A DNA stretch of 64,000 nucleotides, taken from assembly GCA_022822085.1 (NCBI GenBank), contig JAJECK010000153.1, positions 16,515-80,514 on the forward strand, read 5' to 3'. Below, piece by piece: positions 18,630 to 27,040 of the stretch; the stretch's first letter is position 1, and every line of letters begins with the position of its first letter. The position numbers were made by a program, and so were the translations under genes. The notes beneath the pieces are model-generated. The model worked only from the letters and a program-made list of their open reading frames with translations, was not told the DNA's origin and did no database searches. The stretch comes from Candidatus Poribacteria bacterium. GTDB lineage: Bacteria; Poribacteria; WGA-4E; WGA-3G.

Positions 18630-19491
18630 GTCGATCCACTCTTGCTTCAAATCTTGCTTTGTTTATATGTCCATTGTATAAACTATGACATGCATTATCA
18701 AAACAGATCTGCATCTTTGCAGATAACCATGAAGTCATATCAGACAACACATCTGTCGTCAGTGTTCCATCTATGACCAAGACACATCTAAATCCAACAG
18801 TAGACATTCCATCATTTGACGGATGTTGATTGATTCTTGATATTTCTAACTCCTCAGCAGTGTCAAACCATGAACCTCCACGCAGTATGTGGTATCTACC
18901 ATGTATATCGTCAACATCCAACCTGTCTAAACACCACTCTTCAATATTACCTGTCATATCATATAATCCGTATTCATTGGGGTGATAACTTCCTACAACT
19001 TCAGTTGGAGGTATGCGGAAACAAACTTTGGGAGTGTAGCGATCATAGTTTGCTTTATCTTTTGGATCCGTATCACCCCAAGCATATTTATTGTTATGTG
19101 TAGTACCTCTTGCTGCTAATTCCCACTGTGCTTGTGTTGGGAGTTCTTTTCCGACCCATTCTGCATAGGCTTTGGCAGCGAACCAACTGATATTGACGAC
19201 TGGATGATTTGCTCTGCCTTTTGGGTACATATTCCCTTGCCAGCCCCACAGATAAGTCTCGCCAACAATTGATTTTAATACGTTTTCTTTTTGCCATAAT
19301 GGGTTAGCATCAATAAAATCTTTATATTCTGCATTAGTGATTTCATATTTGTCAATGTAGAATTCGTTAATTCCGTTTTTAGCAGGTATCAAGACCATGT
19401 TTTCGGGGACATCTGCATTGCTATTGCTAATTCTAAGCATTATTACCATAACAAAAATTATTGTGTTGTATATTTTTTTTCTGTTTTTCAT
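18595..19491 (-). CDS. Exported SUMF1/formylglycine-generating-like domain protein lacking the catalytic cysteine pair
   Basis: 298 residues; AGAGGA precedes the ATG. Signal peptide at about 1-26. Residues 30-237 are a C-type-lectin-like SUMF1 domain: MVLIPA, FYIDKYEITNAEYKDF, HPVVNISWFAAKAYAEW, LPTQAQWELAARG, MTGNIEEWCLD, HILRGGSWFD and GFRCVLV. True formylglycine-generating enzymes have two cysteines before the final GFRC; here that segment reads RINQHPSNDGMSTVGFRC with no such pair, so sulfatase activation is unlikely. About 60 extra residues follow the domain. The gene ends 35 bases inside the opposing WD40 gene. A binding or other hydroxylase-like role is possible. Confidence 0.82.
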   Translation of the reverse strand: MKNRKKIYNTIIFVMVIMLRISNSNADVPENMVLIPAKNGINEFYIDKYEITNAEYKDFIDANPLWQKENVLKSIVGETYLWGWQGNMYPKGRANHPVVNISWFAAKAYAEWVGKELPTQAQWELAARGTTHNNKYAWGDTDPKDKANYDRYTPKVCFRIPPTEVVGSYHPNEYGLYDMTGNIEEWCLDRLDVDDIHGRYHILRGGSWFDTAEELEISRINQHPSNDGMSTVGFRCVLVIDGTLTTDVLSDMTSWLSAKMQICFDNACHSLYNGHINKARFEARVDRLIHPKTNFHLY

Positions 19492-19872
19492 TTTTTTCCT
19501 CTAATATGTTCTGTTTATAATGCGATTTTTTGTATGTCTGAAAAGTTGGATTTTTTTAGATATGTGAAAATTTACCACATGTCTTTTAATTTTTATAATT
19601 TTCTTTTGTATATCATACACACAAGTCAAGCTTTCAAAACTAACGATTATAGCTATTATAAAGGTGTTTTGTGAACAAGTTCTGCGATTTTATATTTCAT
19701 TTTTGGAATTTCATTTGTTGACAGTTTGGTACGAGCAATTATTATGCCAATTGTCAGATTTAATATTTTTTGTTTCTGGATTTTGTCTGAACCAGGATTA
19801 GTAGATTACCAGGATATTGTGTTTGATCAATCAAAATTGTTTCCTGAGATGAAATGTATTGATATTGTGAGA

Positions 19873-19888
19873 AACATTCATGAATGTT
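19873..19888. promoter_or_regulatory. Perfect 16-bp palindrome AACATTCATGAATGTT
   Basis: Two 8-base arms with no spacer. Its dyad symmetry is what a dimeric repressor recognises, and it lies in the shared upstream region of the SUMF1-like gene (minus) and tatA (plus), but about 370 bases from each, so a role is unproven. Confidence 0.25.
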
Positions 19889-19918
19889 AGAGGCGCAATA
19901 AATTGCCCGACTACGAAC
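19885..19918. repeat. Second copy of the GGCGCAATAAATTGC dispersed repeat
   Basis: Matches 13811-13844 over 34 bases with four mismatches, including the core GGCGCAATAAATTGC and the flank CGACTACG. Confidence 0.55.
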
Positions 19919-20259
19919 AGGTTTGGAATCGGGGTTAGGAAACTCCTTCTACAAGAGAAACATCTAGGTCGGAAAGTCCTCCTGCCAGAGAAATATCTAA
20001 ATTAACACCGAATGCACGCACAGCATTTATTGAGACTAAAGACAACAACATCAGACAACTACAAACCACTAAATTGAAACATATAGTGCTGTTTACTAAC
20101 CGCGCCGAATACAAGAAACTGATTTATCAAGATCACGTTATGTTGTGGTGAAAAGGATTTTTAAGATGAAATTATATAAAAAATGTAGTAAAATATGTAA
20201 CTCAGAATATAGTGTTTATATTTATATATATTAATCACAACATAAATTTGGAGAAAGAT

Positions 20260-20463
20260 ATGTTTACTGGTAGTTGGGAGATAATAATAGTAGCAGGAGT
20301 TGCTTTACTTCTATTTGGTGGGAAGAAGTTACCTGAATTAGCGAAGGGACTTGGAAAAAGTATTACTAGCTTTAAATCTGGCCTCAATGAGAGTCAAGAA
20401 GACGAAACCGAAACTACTGTACAACAAGAGAAAGAAGTTCCTCAGAAAGAAGAAGTTAGTTAA
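20260..20463 (+). CDS. tatA: Sec-independent translocase subunit TatA
   Basis: 67 residues from the ATG at 20260, with GGAG at 20250-20253; a GTG at 20212 would add an unlikely AT-rich leader. One N-terminal membrane helix (WEIIIVAGVALLLF), the conserved FGGKKLPELAKGLG hinge and amphipathic helix, then an acidic, glutamate-rich tail. TatA oligomers form the pore that moves folded proteins across the inner membrane with TatC. No tatC or tatB is nearby. The CMD-family gene follows after 13 bases and is likely in the same transcript. Confidence 0.95.
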   Translation: MFTGSWEIIIVAGVALLLFGGKKLPELAKGLGKSITSFKSGLNESQEDETETTVQQEKEVPQKEEVS

Positions 20464-20476
20464 ATATTGAGTTGCG

Positions 20477-20806
20477 ATGAAAGAAAAATTACCGGATTTT
20501 CTTCAAGGTGTGATAGAAGAATATCCTGAAGTATGGAAAGCGTATCAGTCATTAGGTGAGGCGTGTGGGACATCGGGTTCGCTTGAACCTAAGACTGTGC
20601 GTCTTGTAAAACTTGCGTTGGCAATTGGCGCAAAGTCAGAAGGGGCAGTGCATTCGCATACGCGTCGTGCTTTGCGTGAAGGTATTACACCAGAAGAGAT
20701 ACAACAGGTCGCACTGCTTGCTATTACTTCGATTGGCTGGTCATCAAGTATGGCTGCACTCTCTTGGATTAAGGATGTCGTGGAAAAACAATCGGATACC
20801 GATTGA
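20477..20806 (+). CDS. Carboxymuconolactone decarboxylase/AhpD-family protein without the CxxC
   Basis: 109 residues, one CMD domain. The helix that normally carries C-x-x-C-x3-H reads EGAVHSHTRRALREGITPEE, so the two redox cysteines are replaced while the histidine region and the following A-x-x-x-G-x-(T)-x-E-E motif are kept. It is therefore unlikely to be a peroxidase of the AhpD type; a decarboxylase-like or structural role remains possible. It sits between tatA and the TPR gene, which begins ten bases after its stop. Confidence 0.85.
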   Translation: MKEKLPDFLQGVIEEYPEVWKAYQSLGEACGTSGSLEPKTVRLVKLALAIGAKSEGAVHSHTRRALREGITPEEIQQVALLAITSIGWSSSMAALSWIKDVVEKQSDTD

Positions 20807-20816
20807 GAATATAAGC

Positions 20817-22070
20817 ATGAAAGTTGATAATTCACAGCAGCATTCCCTGTTTAGAATACCTGTTCATTGCATATTGATTTTAGTTATTCTTATGTTGCAG
20901 ATACCGATTATAGTTAGTTCTGATAAATTGCCATCTGAAATGTCACAAGGCGCGCATTATGTTAGGCTAAAGATGTATCCTAAAGCAGTTGAGTCCTTTC
21001 AATTTAGATTATCAAAAAGACCGAATGATATTGATGCTTTGTTTGCATTGGCGAATGTCTATAAATTACAAGATGAATTGGAATTAGCTATAGAAACCAT
21101 AGAAAAGATACTTTCAATTACGTACAAGAAAAAGAATCAGATAAATGACCGTATAGCCGGATTAACACATCTTTTGCTATCGGAAATCTATTGCAAACAG
21201 AGCAAATTGGACGTTGCTGAAGTCCATGCCAAAGCTGCTGTTCAGAGATGTTCCTCAGTTGCTGATACCTATTATCGGCTTGGTTATATTTACACGCATC
21301 AAGCCAAATTTGACGATGCCCTTTCTACGTTTAATCAAACGCTTTCCCTGAATCCAGATTTTGCTGAAGTGTATCAATGGCTTGGATTAATTGCCCTGAT
21401 GCAAGACAAGCCGAAGGAAGCGATTACGTATTATAAAACTGCGATACAGAAAAAGCCGTTTATTCAAAGTGCATATTATAATCTTGCTAAGGCATATAGA
21501 TTAGTCGGCGACATGGAATCAGCATCAATGCAATTGAAATTATTCCAGAAGATGAAGGATTATTATGACCGGACTTACACAATTGAAGGCTTTTTAGCAG
21601 AAGATCCTACAAATGCATCGCTTCGCATGCAATTAGCAAAACTCCATGTAGAACATGAAAATATAGTGGCTGCAATTGCCACCTATAATACAGTGATTCG
21701 GTTAAATCCGAAGTTTGCAGAAGGATATGATAAGTTGGGTAGGTTGTATATGGAATTAAACTCTCTACAACGTGCAATACCACTTTTCCATAAAGTTCTT
21801 GAATTGGAACCTAATAATGTTGAAGCGCATGTTAGATTAGGTTGGTTGTATTCCCAACAGGATTCTGATGAAAAGGCAATATCACATCTGCAAATGGCAA
21901 TTAAGATAAAACCTGAACATAGTTTGGCATATTACGGATTAGCTGAAATTTATGCACATCAGGGACATATAGATCAAGCAATTGAGATATACCGCCATAT
22001 TACAAAAATTGCACCTACTGATAGAGATGCTTGGACAGAAATGCGTAGATTAGAACGTATGAAGAAGTGA
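20817..22070 (+). CDS. Membrane-anchored or exported TPR protein
   Basis: 417 residues from the ATG at 20817; earlier in-frame starts would run through the CMD gene and give an implausible cysteine-rich leader. A hydrophobic segment at about 12-34 (CILILVILMLQIPIIVSS) is either an uncleaved anchor or a signal peptide. The rest is about nine TPRs, with classic spacing such as AEVYQWLGLIALMQDKPKEA and VEAHVRLGWLYSQQDSDEKA. It acts as a scaffold facing the periplasm. The ASPIC/UnbV gene starts 26 bases later; TPR plus ASPIC pairs are a frequent arrangement in related phyla. Confidence 0.88.
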   Translation: MKVDNSQQHSLFRIPVHCILILVILMLQIPIIVSSDKLPSEMSQGAHYVRLKMYPKAVESFQFRLSKRPNDIDALFALANVYKLQDELELAIETIEKILSITYKKKNQINDRIAGLTHLLLSEIYCKQSKLDVAEVHAKAAVQRCSSVADTYYRLGYIYTHQAKFDDALSTFNQTLSLNPDFAEVYQWLGLIALMQDKPKEAITYYKTAIQKKPFIQSAYYNLAKAYRLVGDMESASMQLKLFQKMKDYYDRTYTIEGFLAEDPTNASLRMQLAKLHVEHENIVAAIATYNTVIRLNPKFAEGYDKLGRLYMELNSLQRAIPLFHKVLELEPNNVEAHVRLGWLYSQQDSDEKAISHLQMAIKIKPEHSLAYYGLAEIYAHQGHIDQAIEIYRHITKIAPTDRDAWTEMRRLERMKK

Positions 22071-22096
22071 GGACAGACGTATCTGTATAATATATT

Positions 22097-23797
22097 ATGC
22101 ACAATATCAGATCTAAAAGAACCTTAACTATCCCTCATTTTTGCCTCTCTCTATTTCTTTCGTCAATAATCTTATTATTCCATTATGGTATAGCGAATTC
22201 GGAACAGATATTCTTGGATGTCACTGAATCTGCTGGCATACAGTTTGAACATACTGATGGTAGGAGTGGGAAAAGGTTATTCAATGAATTTCTCGGTTCT
22301 GGAGGAGGATTTTTTGACTATGATGGAGATGGGGATATAGATATCTATCTTATCAATGGGGCAATTCAAAATGGTAATTTAGACAATATGTCACCTCATA
22401 ATGTGCTGTACCGAAACGATGGAGATGGCACTTTTACGGATGTAACTAAAGCAGCCGGCGTTGGGAGTACTGCTTATGGAACAGGTGCTACAGTCGGAGA
22501 TTATGACAACGATGGAGACCTTGATCTTTATGTGACAAACTTTGGAGAAGATCAACTCTATCAGAACCAAGGTGATGGGACATTTAAAGATGTAACAAAA
22601 GAGGCAGGCGTTGGTAATCAGGAATGGGGAACGAGTTGCGTCTTTGTTGATATTGATAACGAAGGTCATTTGGATATATATGTCGCGAATTATGCAAAAT
22701 ATAATCCAGAAGAAGATAAACCGTGTGATGAACGCGGTGTCCAGGTTTATTGTGGTCCTCACGCCTATCCTGCCGTTCACGATACTATTTTCTTAAGTAA
22801 TGGAGACCGGACGTTTACGGATGTGTCAAAGCGATACCGTCCCTCAGACCTGGCACCGATGCACGGGTTAGGTGTGACCTTTGGTGATTATGACGGTGAT
22901 GGGGATATGGATTTATATGTTGCCAACGATCAGGATCCGAACTTTCTATTTCAAAACGATGGAAAAGGTAAATTTTTAGAGGTTGCATTAATTTCTGGTG
23001 TTTGCTACAATGATATGGGAAAAGAAGAAGCTGGTATGGGAACAGATTTCGGTGATTATAACAATGATGAGAAACTTGATATCACCGTCAGCAATTATCA
23101 AACCGAAACTAACACGCTCTACCATAATCACGATAGCAGTTTCTTCATTGACAGGACTATACCTTCAGGGATAGCAGAGATTACTCACGGCTATCTCGGT
23201 TGGGGTATCAAGTTTTTTGATTATGACAACGATGGTTACCAAGATATTTTTGTTGCGAATGGACATTTGATGGATAATATCTCCGTGTTGGAGAAACATG
23301 TCTCATATCCGCAAAAAAATTTGTTGTTTAGGAATTTAGGGGATGGAACGTTTGCTAATGTCCTTTCCGATACAGATGGATTATCGTTGAAGAAGGTTAG
23401 TCGTGGTGCTGCTATTGGTGATTATGACAATGATGGTGATCTTGATATTTTAGTTACCAACTGCAATCAACGTGCAGATTTGCTACAGAATACTGTTGGT
23501 AATAGGAACAATTGGATACAAATTCAATTAGATGGATTGAAAAGCAACCGTTCAGGTTTTGGAGCGAAAATAAAGGTTGTGACTGGTGATCATGTTCAGT
23601 ACCGAGAGGTGCATAGTGGAGGTAGTTATCTCTCTTTCCATGACATACGTGCACATTTTGGTGTTGGAAAGGTAGAACAGATTGATGTGCTTGAAGTTCG
23701 TTGGCCTTCGGGGCAAATTGATAAAAAAACAGGATTAGATGTCAATCAGAGATATTTAGTGATTGAAGGTAGAAAAATCATCCAATTAGGCAATTAA
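22097..23797 (+). CDS. Exported FG-GAP (VCBS) repeat protein with C-terminal ASPIC/UnbV domain
   Basis: 566 residues. Signal peptide at about 10-36. Seven FG-GAP calcium-loop segments are readable, among them YDGDGDIDIYLINGA, YDNDGDLDLYVTNFG, YDGDGDMDLYVANDQ and YDNDGDLDILVTN, which should build an integrin-like seven-bladed propeller. The ASPIC/UnbV domain follows at about 468-558 (NRNNWIQIQLDG, NRSGFGAKIKV, HFGVGKVEQIDVLEVRWPSG). The family is extracellular and its role is binding. Codons for Asp-x-Asp-x-Asp-Gly are intact in most repeats, so Ca2+ binding is expected. It belongs with the TPR gene upstream; the LamG cluster follows 40 bases later. Confidence 0.92.
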   Translation: MHNIRSKRTLTIPHFCLSLFLSSIILLFHYGIANSEQIFLDVTESAGIQFEHTDGRSGKRLFNEFLGSGGGFFDYDGDGDIDIYLINGAIQNGNLDNMSPHNVLYRNDGDGTFTDVTKAAGVGSTAYGTGATVGDYDNDGDLDLYVTNFGEDQLYQNQGDGTFKDVTKEAGVGNQEWGTSCVFVDIDNEGHLDIYVANYAKYNPEEDKPCDERGVQVYCGPHAYPAVHDTIFLSNGDRTFTDVSKRYRPSDLAPMHGLGVTFGDYDGDGDMDLYVANDQDPNFLFQNDGKGKFLEVALISGVCYNDMGKEEAGMGTDFGDYNNDEKLDITVSNYQTETNTLYHNHDSSFFIDRTIPSGIAEITHGYLGWGIKFFDYDNDGYQDIFVANGHLMDNISVLEKHVSYPQKNLLFRNLGDGTFANVLSDTDGLSLKKVSRGAAIGDYDNDGDLDILVTNCNQRADLLQNTVGNRNNWIQIQLDGLKSNRSGFGAKIKVVTGDHVQYREVHSGGSYLSFHDIRAHFGVGKVEQIDVLEVRWPSGQIDKKTGLDVNQRYLVIEGRKIIQLGN

Positions 23798-23837
23798 ATA
23801 TTGGCATTTATACGGTTAAAAAGTATAGTGAGGAAAT

Positions 23838-24623
23838 ATGAAAATAATTTTACTTGTTTTAACCTTATTTTTCATTGTAGGTTCTGCGGTGTTTGCTGCT
23901 AATGAACCCGAGGATGCGCTTATTCTCTACATGTCGTTTGATACGATTAATGGGAAAGAGACAATTGACCATTCAAAGTACGGAAATCATGGTGAAATGA
24001 AGGGTGATCCAAAACACGTGAAAGGAAAATTTGGAAAAGCTCTCCAACTTAACGGTGAGGACGCATATATCGAAATCCCCCATCATGAATCCCTCACTGT
24101 AACGAAAGAAGTGACTGTAATGGTTTGGATTAATATTGGTCGTCATTCCGGTCCTGGCGGTGTCAATTGGCAAGGGATAACTGCTAAAGGCAACGGACCT
24201 CGTTCTTACAGTTTTTATACCCATTTACCAACGAAATGTTTACACCTTAGTATTGGTCCGGCAGGTGGTTTCGGTGGTAGTACCTGCGACACACCCATCA
24301 GTTTAAACGAGTGGAATCATGTTGTTGCCCAACTTGATAATGGGACACATCGTTATTATATTAATGGAGAGATGGTCAAGGAGATTGTAGGGAAAGTGGA
24401 TGCCCTTGGCAACGCTGATACAGCCCCTGTTGCGGTCGGTGCCGCAGGGCCAGGGAATATCAGGTATTTACTCGGTATGATAGATGAAGTGCGTATTTGG
24501 AACCGTGCCCTCTCTGAAGAAGAGGTAAATGAACATAAAGATAAAGGACACTTTGAGATATTTGCTGTTGATCCACGGAATAAACTAACCATTACTTGGG
24601 GTAACCTGAAAGTTCAACAGTGA
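23838..24623 (+). CDS. Exported LamG protein, tandem copy 1, with WGxxK tag
   Basis: 261 residues; GAGGA precedes the ATG. Signal peptide at 1-20 ending VFA-A. One LamG-like jelly roll: LILYMSFDTINGKETIDHSK, YIEIPHHESLTV, WNHVVAQLDNGTHRYYINGE, GMIDEVRIWNRALSEEEV. Ends AVDPRNKLTITWGNLK plus three residues, the tag shared by several exported proteins here. It is the most divergent of three neighbouring paralogues. A weak hairpin (24630-24649) separates it from copy 2. Probably a cell-surface or secreted binding protein. Confidence 0.9.
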   Translation: MKIILLVLTLFFIVGSAVFAANEPEDALILYMSFDTINGKETIDHSKYGNHGEMKGDPKHVKGKFGKALQLNGEDAYIEIPHHESLTVTKEVTVMVWINIGRHSGPGGVNWQGITAKGNGPRSYSFYTHLPTKCLHLSIGPAGGFGGSTCDTPISLNEWNHVVAQLDNGTHRYYINGEMVKEIVGKVDALGNADTAPVAVGAAGPGNIRYLLGMIDEVRIWNRALSEEEVNEHKDKGHFEIFAVDPRNKLTITWGNLKVQQ

Positions 24624-24718
24624 TAGGATGGACGAATATAATTTCGTCCTAATAAAGTTACAAATTATATATTAGATATGTATGTGTAACTAAAATAAAT
24701 TATAAACAGGAGATTAAA

Positions 24719-25495
24719 ATGAAACACTTAATTATAACTTTACTTATTCTAATGCTTGTCGCACCGTTTGTGCAAGCAGCAACTGATCCAGAGGATTCGC
24801 TCATTCTTTATATGTCGTTCGATACGGTTGATGGTAAAACCACCATTGATCATTCCAAGTATGGGAACAACGGTGAAATGATGGGTGATCCGAAGCATGT
24901 TGCTGGTAAATTTGGAAAAGCATTGGAATTCAACGGTACGACCGATTGGATTGAAATACCTCATGATGATATCCTGACCGTAGATGAGAATGTCACCGTC
25001 ATGGCTTGGATTCATACAGAAAGACATACAGGCCCCGGTGGCCAGCGTTGGCAAGGTATTGTAGCAAAAGGCAACGCTCCGCGTTCCTACAGTTTCTATA
25101 CGGAATCACCGAGTGAATGTCTTCATCTCAGTGTTGGCGGCCAAGGCAGTGTTTGCAATGGAAAAGTTGCACTCAATGAGTGGGTGCATGTTACTGGACA
25201 GGTGGAAGGTAACACACACCGCTATTGGATAAATGGAGAGAGTGCAGGTGAATTTGGTGGCAAAAATCCACCACCTGGTAAAGCTGACACTTCTGTGGTC
25301 TTTATTGGAACTACCGCGGAAGGAGCTGGACGAAGGTTCCTCGGTATGATAGATGAGGTGCGTATTTGGAACCGTGCTCTTAGTGAAAAAGAAGTCAATG
25401 AACAGATGGAGAAGGACCATTTTGAGCTTTTCCCTGTTGATCCACGACATAAAGTGGCAACTACCTGGGGAACGATAAAAGGTCAAAGACACTAA
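24719..25495 (+). CDS. Exported LamG protein, tandem copy 2, with WGxxK tag
   Basis: 258 residues; AGGAGA before the ATG. Signal peptide at 1-19 (MLVAPFVQA-A). The LamG body closely follows copies 1 and 3: LILYMSFDTVDGKTTIDHSK, DWIEIPHDDILTV, SYSFYTESPSECLHLSVGG, GMIDEVRIWNRALSEKEV. Paired cysteines around CLHLS and VCNGK are conserved in copy 3, so a disulfide in the exported protein is likely. Ends PVDPRHKVATTWGTIK plus four residues. Copies 2 and 3 are much more alike than either is to copy 1, which points to a second, later duplication. Confidence 0.9.
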   Translation: MKHLIITLLILMLVAPFVQAATDPEDSLILYMSFDTVDGKTTIDHSKYGNNGEMMGDPKHVAGKFGKALEFNGTTDWIEIPHDDILTVDENVTVMAWIHTERHTGPGGQRWQGIVAKGNAPRSYSFYTESPSECLHLSVGGQGSVCNGKVALNEWVHVTGQVEGNTHRYWINGESAGEFGGKNPPPGKADTSVVFIGTTAEGAGRRFLGMIDEVRIWNRALSEKEVNEQMEKDHFELFPVDPRHKVATTWGTIKGQRH

Positions 25496-25585
25496 TTTTT
25501 TTATTTGATAAATTTTTATCAATAATCTATAAAAAACACTTCAAGTTTGCTTGAAGAAAATAATAATTTGGAGGAAAACCAAATA

Positions 25586-26353
25586 ATGAGATATTTGTTT
25601 TTAATGTTTATTTTCACTGCGTTTATAGTAACATTTGCACATGCAGCAGTAGATTCCGAGGAAAACCTAATCCTCTATTTCTCATTTGATGAAGTAGATG
25701 GAAAGACAGCAATTGACCATTCTCAATATGGGAATAATGGTGAAATAATGGGTGACCCGCAGTTGGCTGATGGAAAGTTCGGGAAAGCTATGAAATTTAA
25801 TGGTGAAACGGATTGGATAGAAGTGCCTCATGATGATATTCTTACTGTTGAAACAAGTGTAACGGTGATGGCTTGGATCAATGCTGAGAGGCACATGGGA
25901 CCCAATAACCAACGTTGGCAAGGGATTCTGTCCAAAGGTAACAGTCCACGTTCTTATAGTTTCTACACTGAATCTCCGAGCGAATGTTTGCATCTGAGTG
26001 CTGGTGGTGGTAGTGTATGTACGGGAAAGATAGAACTCAATAAATGGGCGCATGTTGTTGGACAAGTAGATGATGGCACACATAGGTATTGGTTAAATGG
26101 CGAAAACGTTGGGGAATTTGGTGGGAAAAGTGCTTTACCTGGTGCTGCGGATACCTCTCCCGTGTTTGTTGGAACAACTGCGGAAGGGGCAAATAGAAGG
26201 TTCCTCGGTTTGATTGATGAGGTTCGCATTTGGAACCGTGCTCTCAGTGAAGAAGAAGTTATACGAGAGATGAATATTGGGGTTGAACGTGGTACTGCTG
26301 TTGAGGCATTGGACAAATTAGCCACAAGATGGGGTTCCTTAAAATCCTATTAA
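25586..26353 (+). CDS. Exported LamG protein, tandem copy 3, with WGxxK tag
   Basis: 255 residues from the ATG at 25586 with GGAGGA at 25570-25575; a TTG at 25547 would place hydrophilic residues before the signal peptide. Signal peptide at 1-21 (VTFAHA-A). The LamG domain matches copy 2 nearly throughout (FSFDEVDGKTAIDHSQ, DWIEVPHDDILTV, SYSFYTESPSECLHLSAGG, DEVRIWNRALSEEEV). The end reads AVEALDKLATRWGSLK plus two residues. A probable terminator follows at 26399-26430, closing the cluster that starts at the TPR gene. Confidence 0.9.
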   Translation: MRYLFLMFIFTAFIVTFAHAAVDSEENLILYFSFDEVDGKTAIDHSQYGNNGEIMGDPQLADGKFGKAMKFNGETDWIEVPHDDILTVETSVTVMAWINAERHMGPNNQRWQGILSKGNSPRSYSFYTESPSECLHLSAGGGSVCTGKIELNKWAHVVGQVDDGTHRYWLNGENVGEFGGKSALPGAADTSPVFVGTTAEGANRRFLGLIDEVRIWNRALSEEEVIREMNIGVERGTAVEALDKLATRWGSLKSY

Positions 26354-26398
26354 TTTAATTTCGAAATTCATTTTAATTTTATTTGTGTGTTTAATGAT

Positions 26399-26430
26399 AG
26401 GTGAACTCATGTGGGTTCACCTTCATTTTT
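26399..26430 (+). terminator. Probable Rho-independent terminator after the LamG cluster
   Basis: Stem AGGTGAAC (26399-26406) pairs with GTTCACCT (26415-26422) over an 8-base loop, followed by TCATTTTT. It stands 46 bases after the third LamG gene. Confidence 0.65.
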
Positions 26431-26488
26431 GAAATAGTGTTGGGTGATGTATAATATCCTTCTAATTTACAAAGGAGTGTTGATCAAA

Positions 26489-26890
26489 GTGAATGGTAAA
26501 TTTATAGCATCTTCAGAAGTTGAAAGAGATGAATTAGATTGGGGAACGATTGGATGGCTGAGTCGTCCTGCAACGACAGGTGGGAAAGATATTGTTGCCA
26601 TGGAAGTTAGTCTTTCGCCTGGTTTCGGACATGATTTTCATAAACATCCTGACCAAGAAGAGGTGATTTATGTAATTGAAGGCAGCGTGGAACAGTGGCT
26701 TGAGGATAAGAAACAAATTCTCAAGGCAGGTGATTCAGTCTTCATTGCTGCGGATGTGGTGCATGCTTCCTTTAATGTTTCTAATCAACCTGCGAAGTTG
26801 TTTGTTACGCTAAGTCCAAGTATGGGTGAGGAAGGATATCAATTGATTGATGTATATGATGAAGCTCCTTGGAACACGCTCCGCTCGTAA
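26489..26890 (+). CDS. Cupin-domain protein
   Basis: 133 residues from a GTG at 26489 with AAAGGAG at 26471-26477; an ATG at 26444 is possible but has no ribosome site and adds 15 hydrophobic residues. A single cupin barrel: motif 1 is FHKHPDQEEVIYVIEGSVEQ (His, His, Glu ligands) and motif 2 is LKAGDSVFIAADVVHASFN with the last metal histidine. Small cupins of this type bind a metal and act as sugar isomerases, dioxygenases or sensors. No neighbour indicates a substrate. Confidence 0.85.
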   Translation: MNGKFIASSEVERDELDWGTIGWLSRPATTGGKDIVAMEVSLSPGFGHDFHKHPDQEEVIYVIEGSVEQWLEDKKQILKAGDSVFIAADVVHASFNVSNQPAKLFVTLSPSMGEEGYQLIDVYDEAPWNTLRS

Positions 26891-27040
26891 CCGAACAAAA
26901 TTAGTACCATGTAATTCTCACGATTTATGTTTGTTAACAGTAAAATGTAGATAATCTAAAGGGGTTTAACTACAAACAAGTTGCTAAATTGTATCCTAAA
27001 AGTTTATAATGAATTATAACTATAGTTTGGGTAGGTATTT

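Larger units (their letters stand above)
19492..20259. other. Long intergenic stretch with repeats and a perfect palindrome
   Basis: No gene supported in about 770 bases. It contains the second copy of TCTGAACCAGGATTAGTAGA at 19786-19805, the perfect 16-bp palindrome at 19873-19888, the second copy of the GGCGCAATAAATTGC repeat at 19885-19918, and a loose pair of CTCCTnC-rich segments around 19940-19995. The 100 bases before tatA are strongly AT-rich and may hold its promoter, but I cannot place -35/-10 boxes with confidence. Confidence 0.55.

Noticed and set aside
18595..19491. True formylglycine-generating enzyme (sulfatase activator)
   Set aside because: The catalytic cysteine pair is missing and no sulfatase gene is present in the window.
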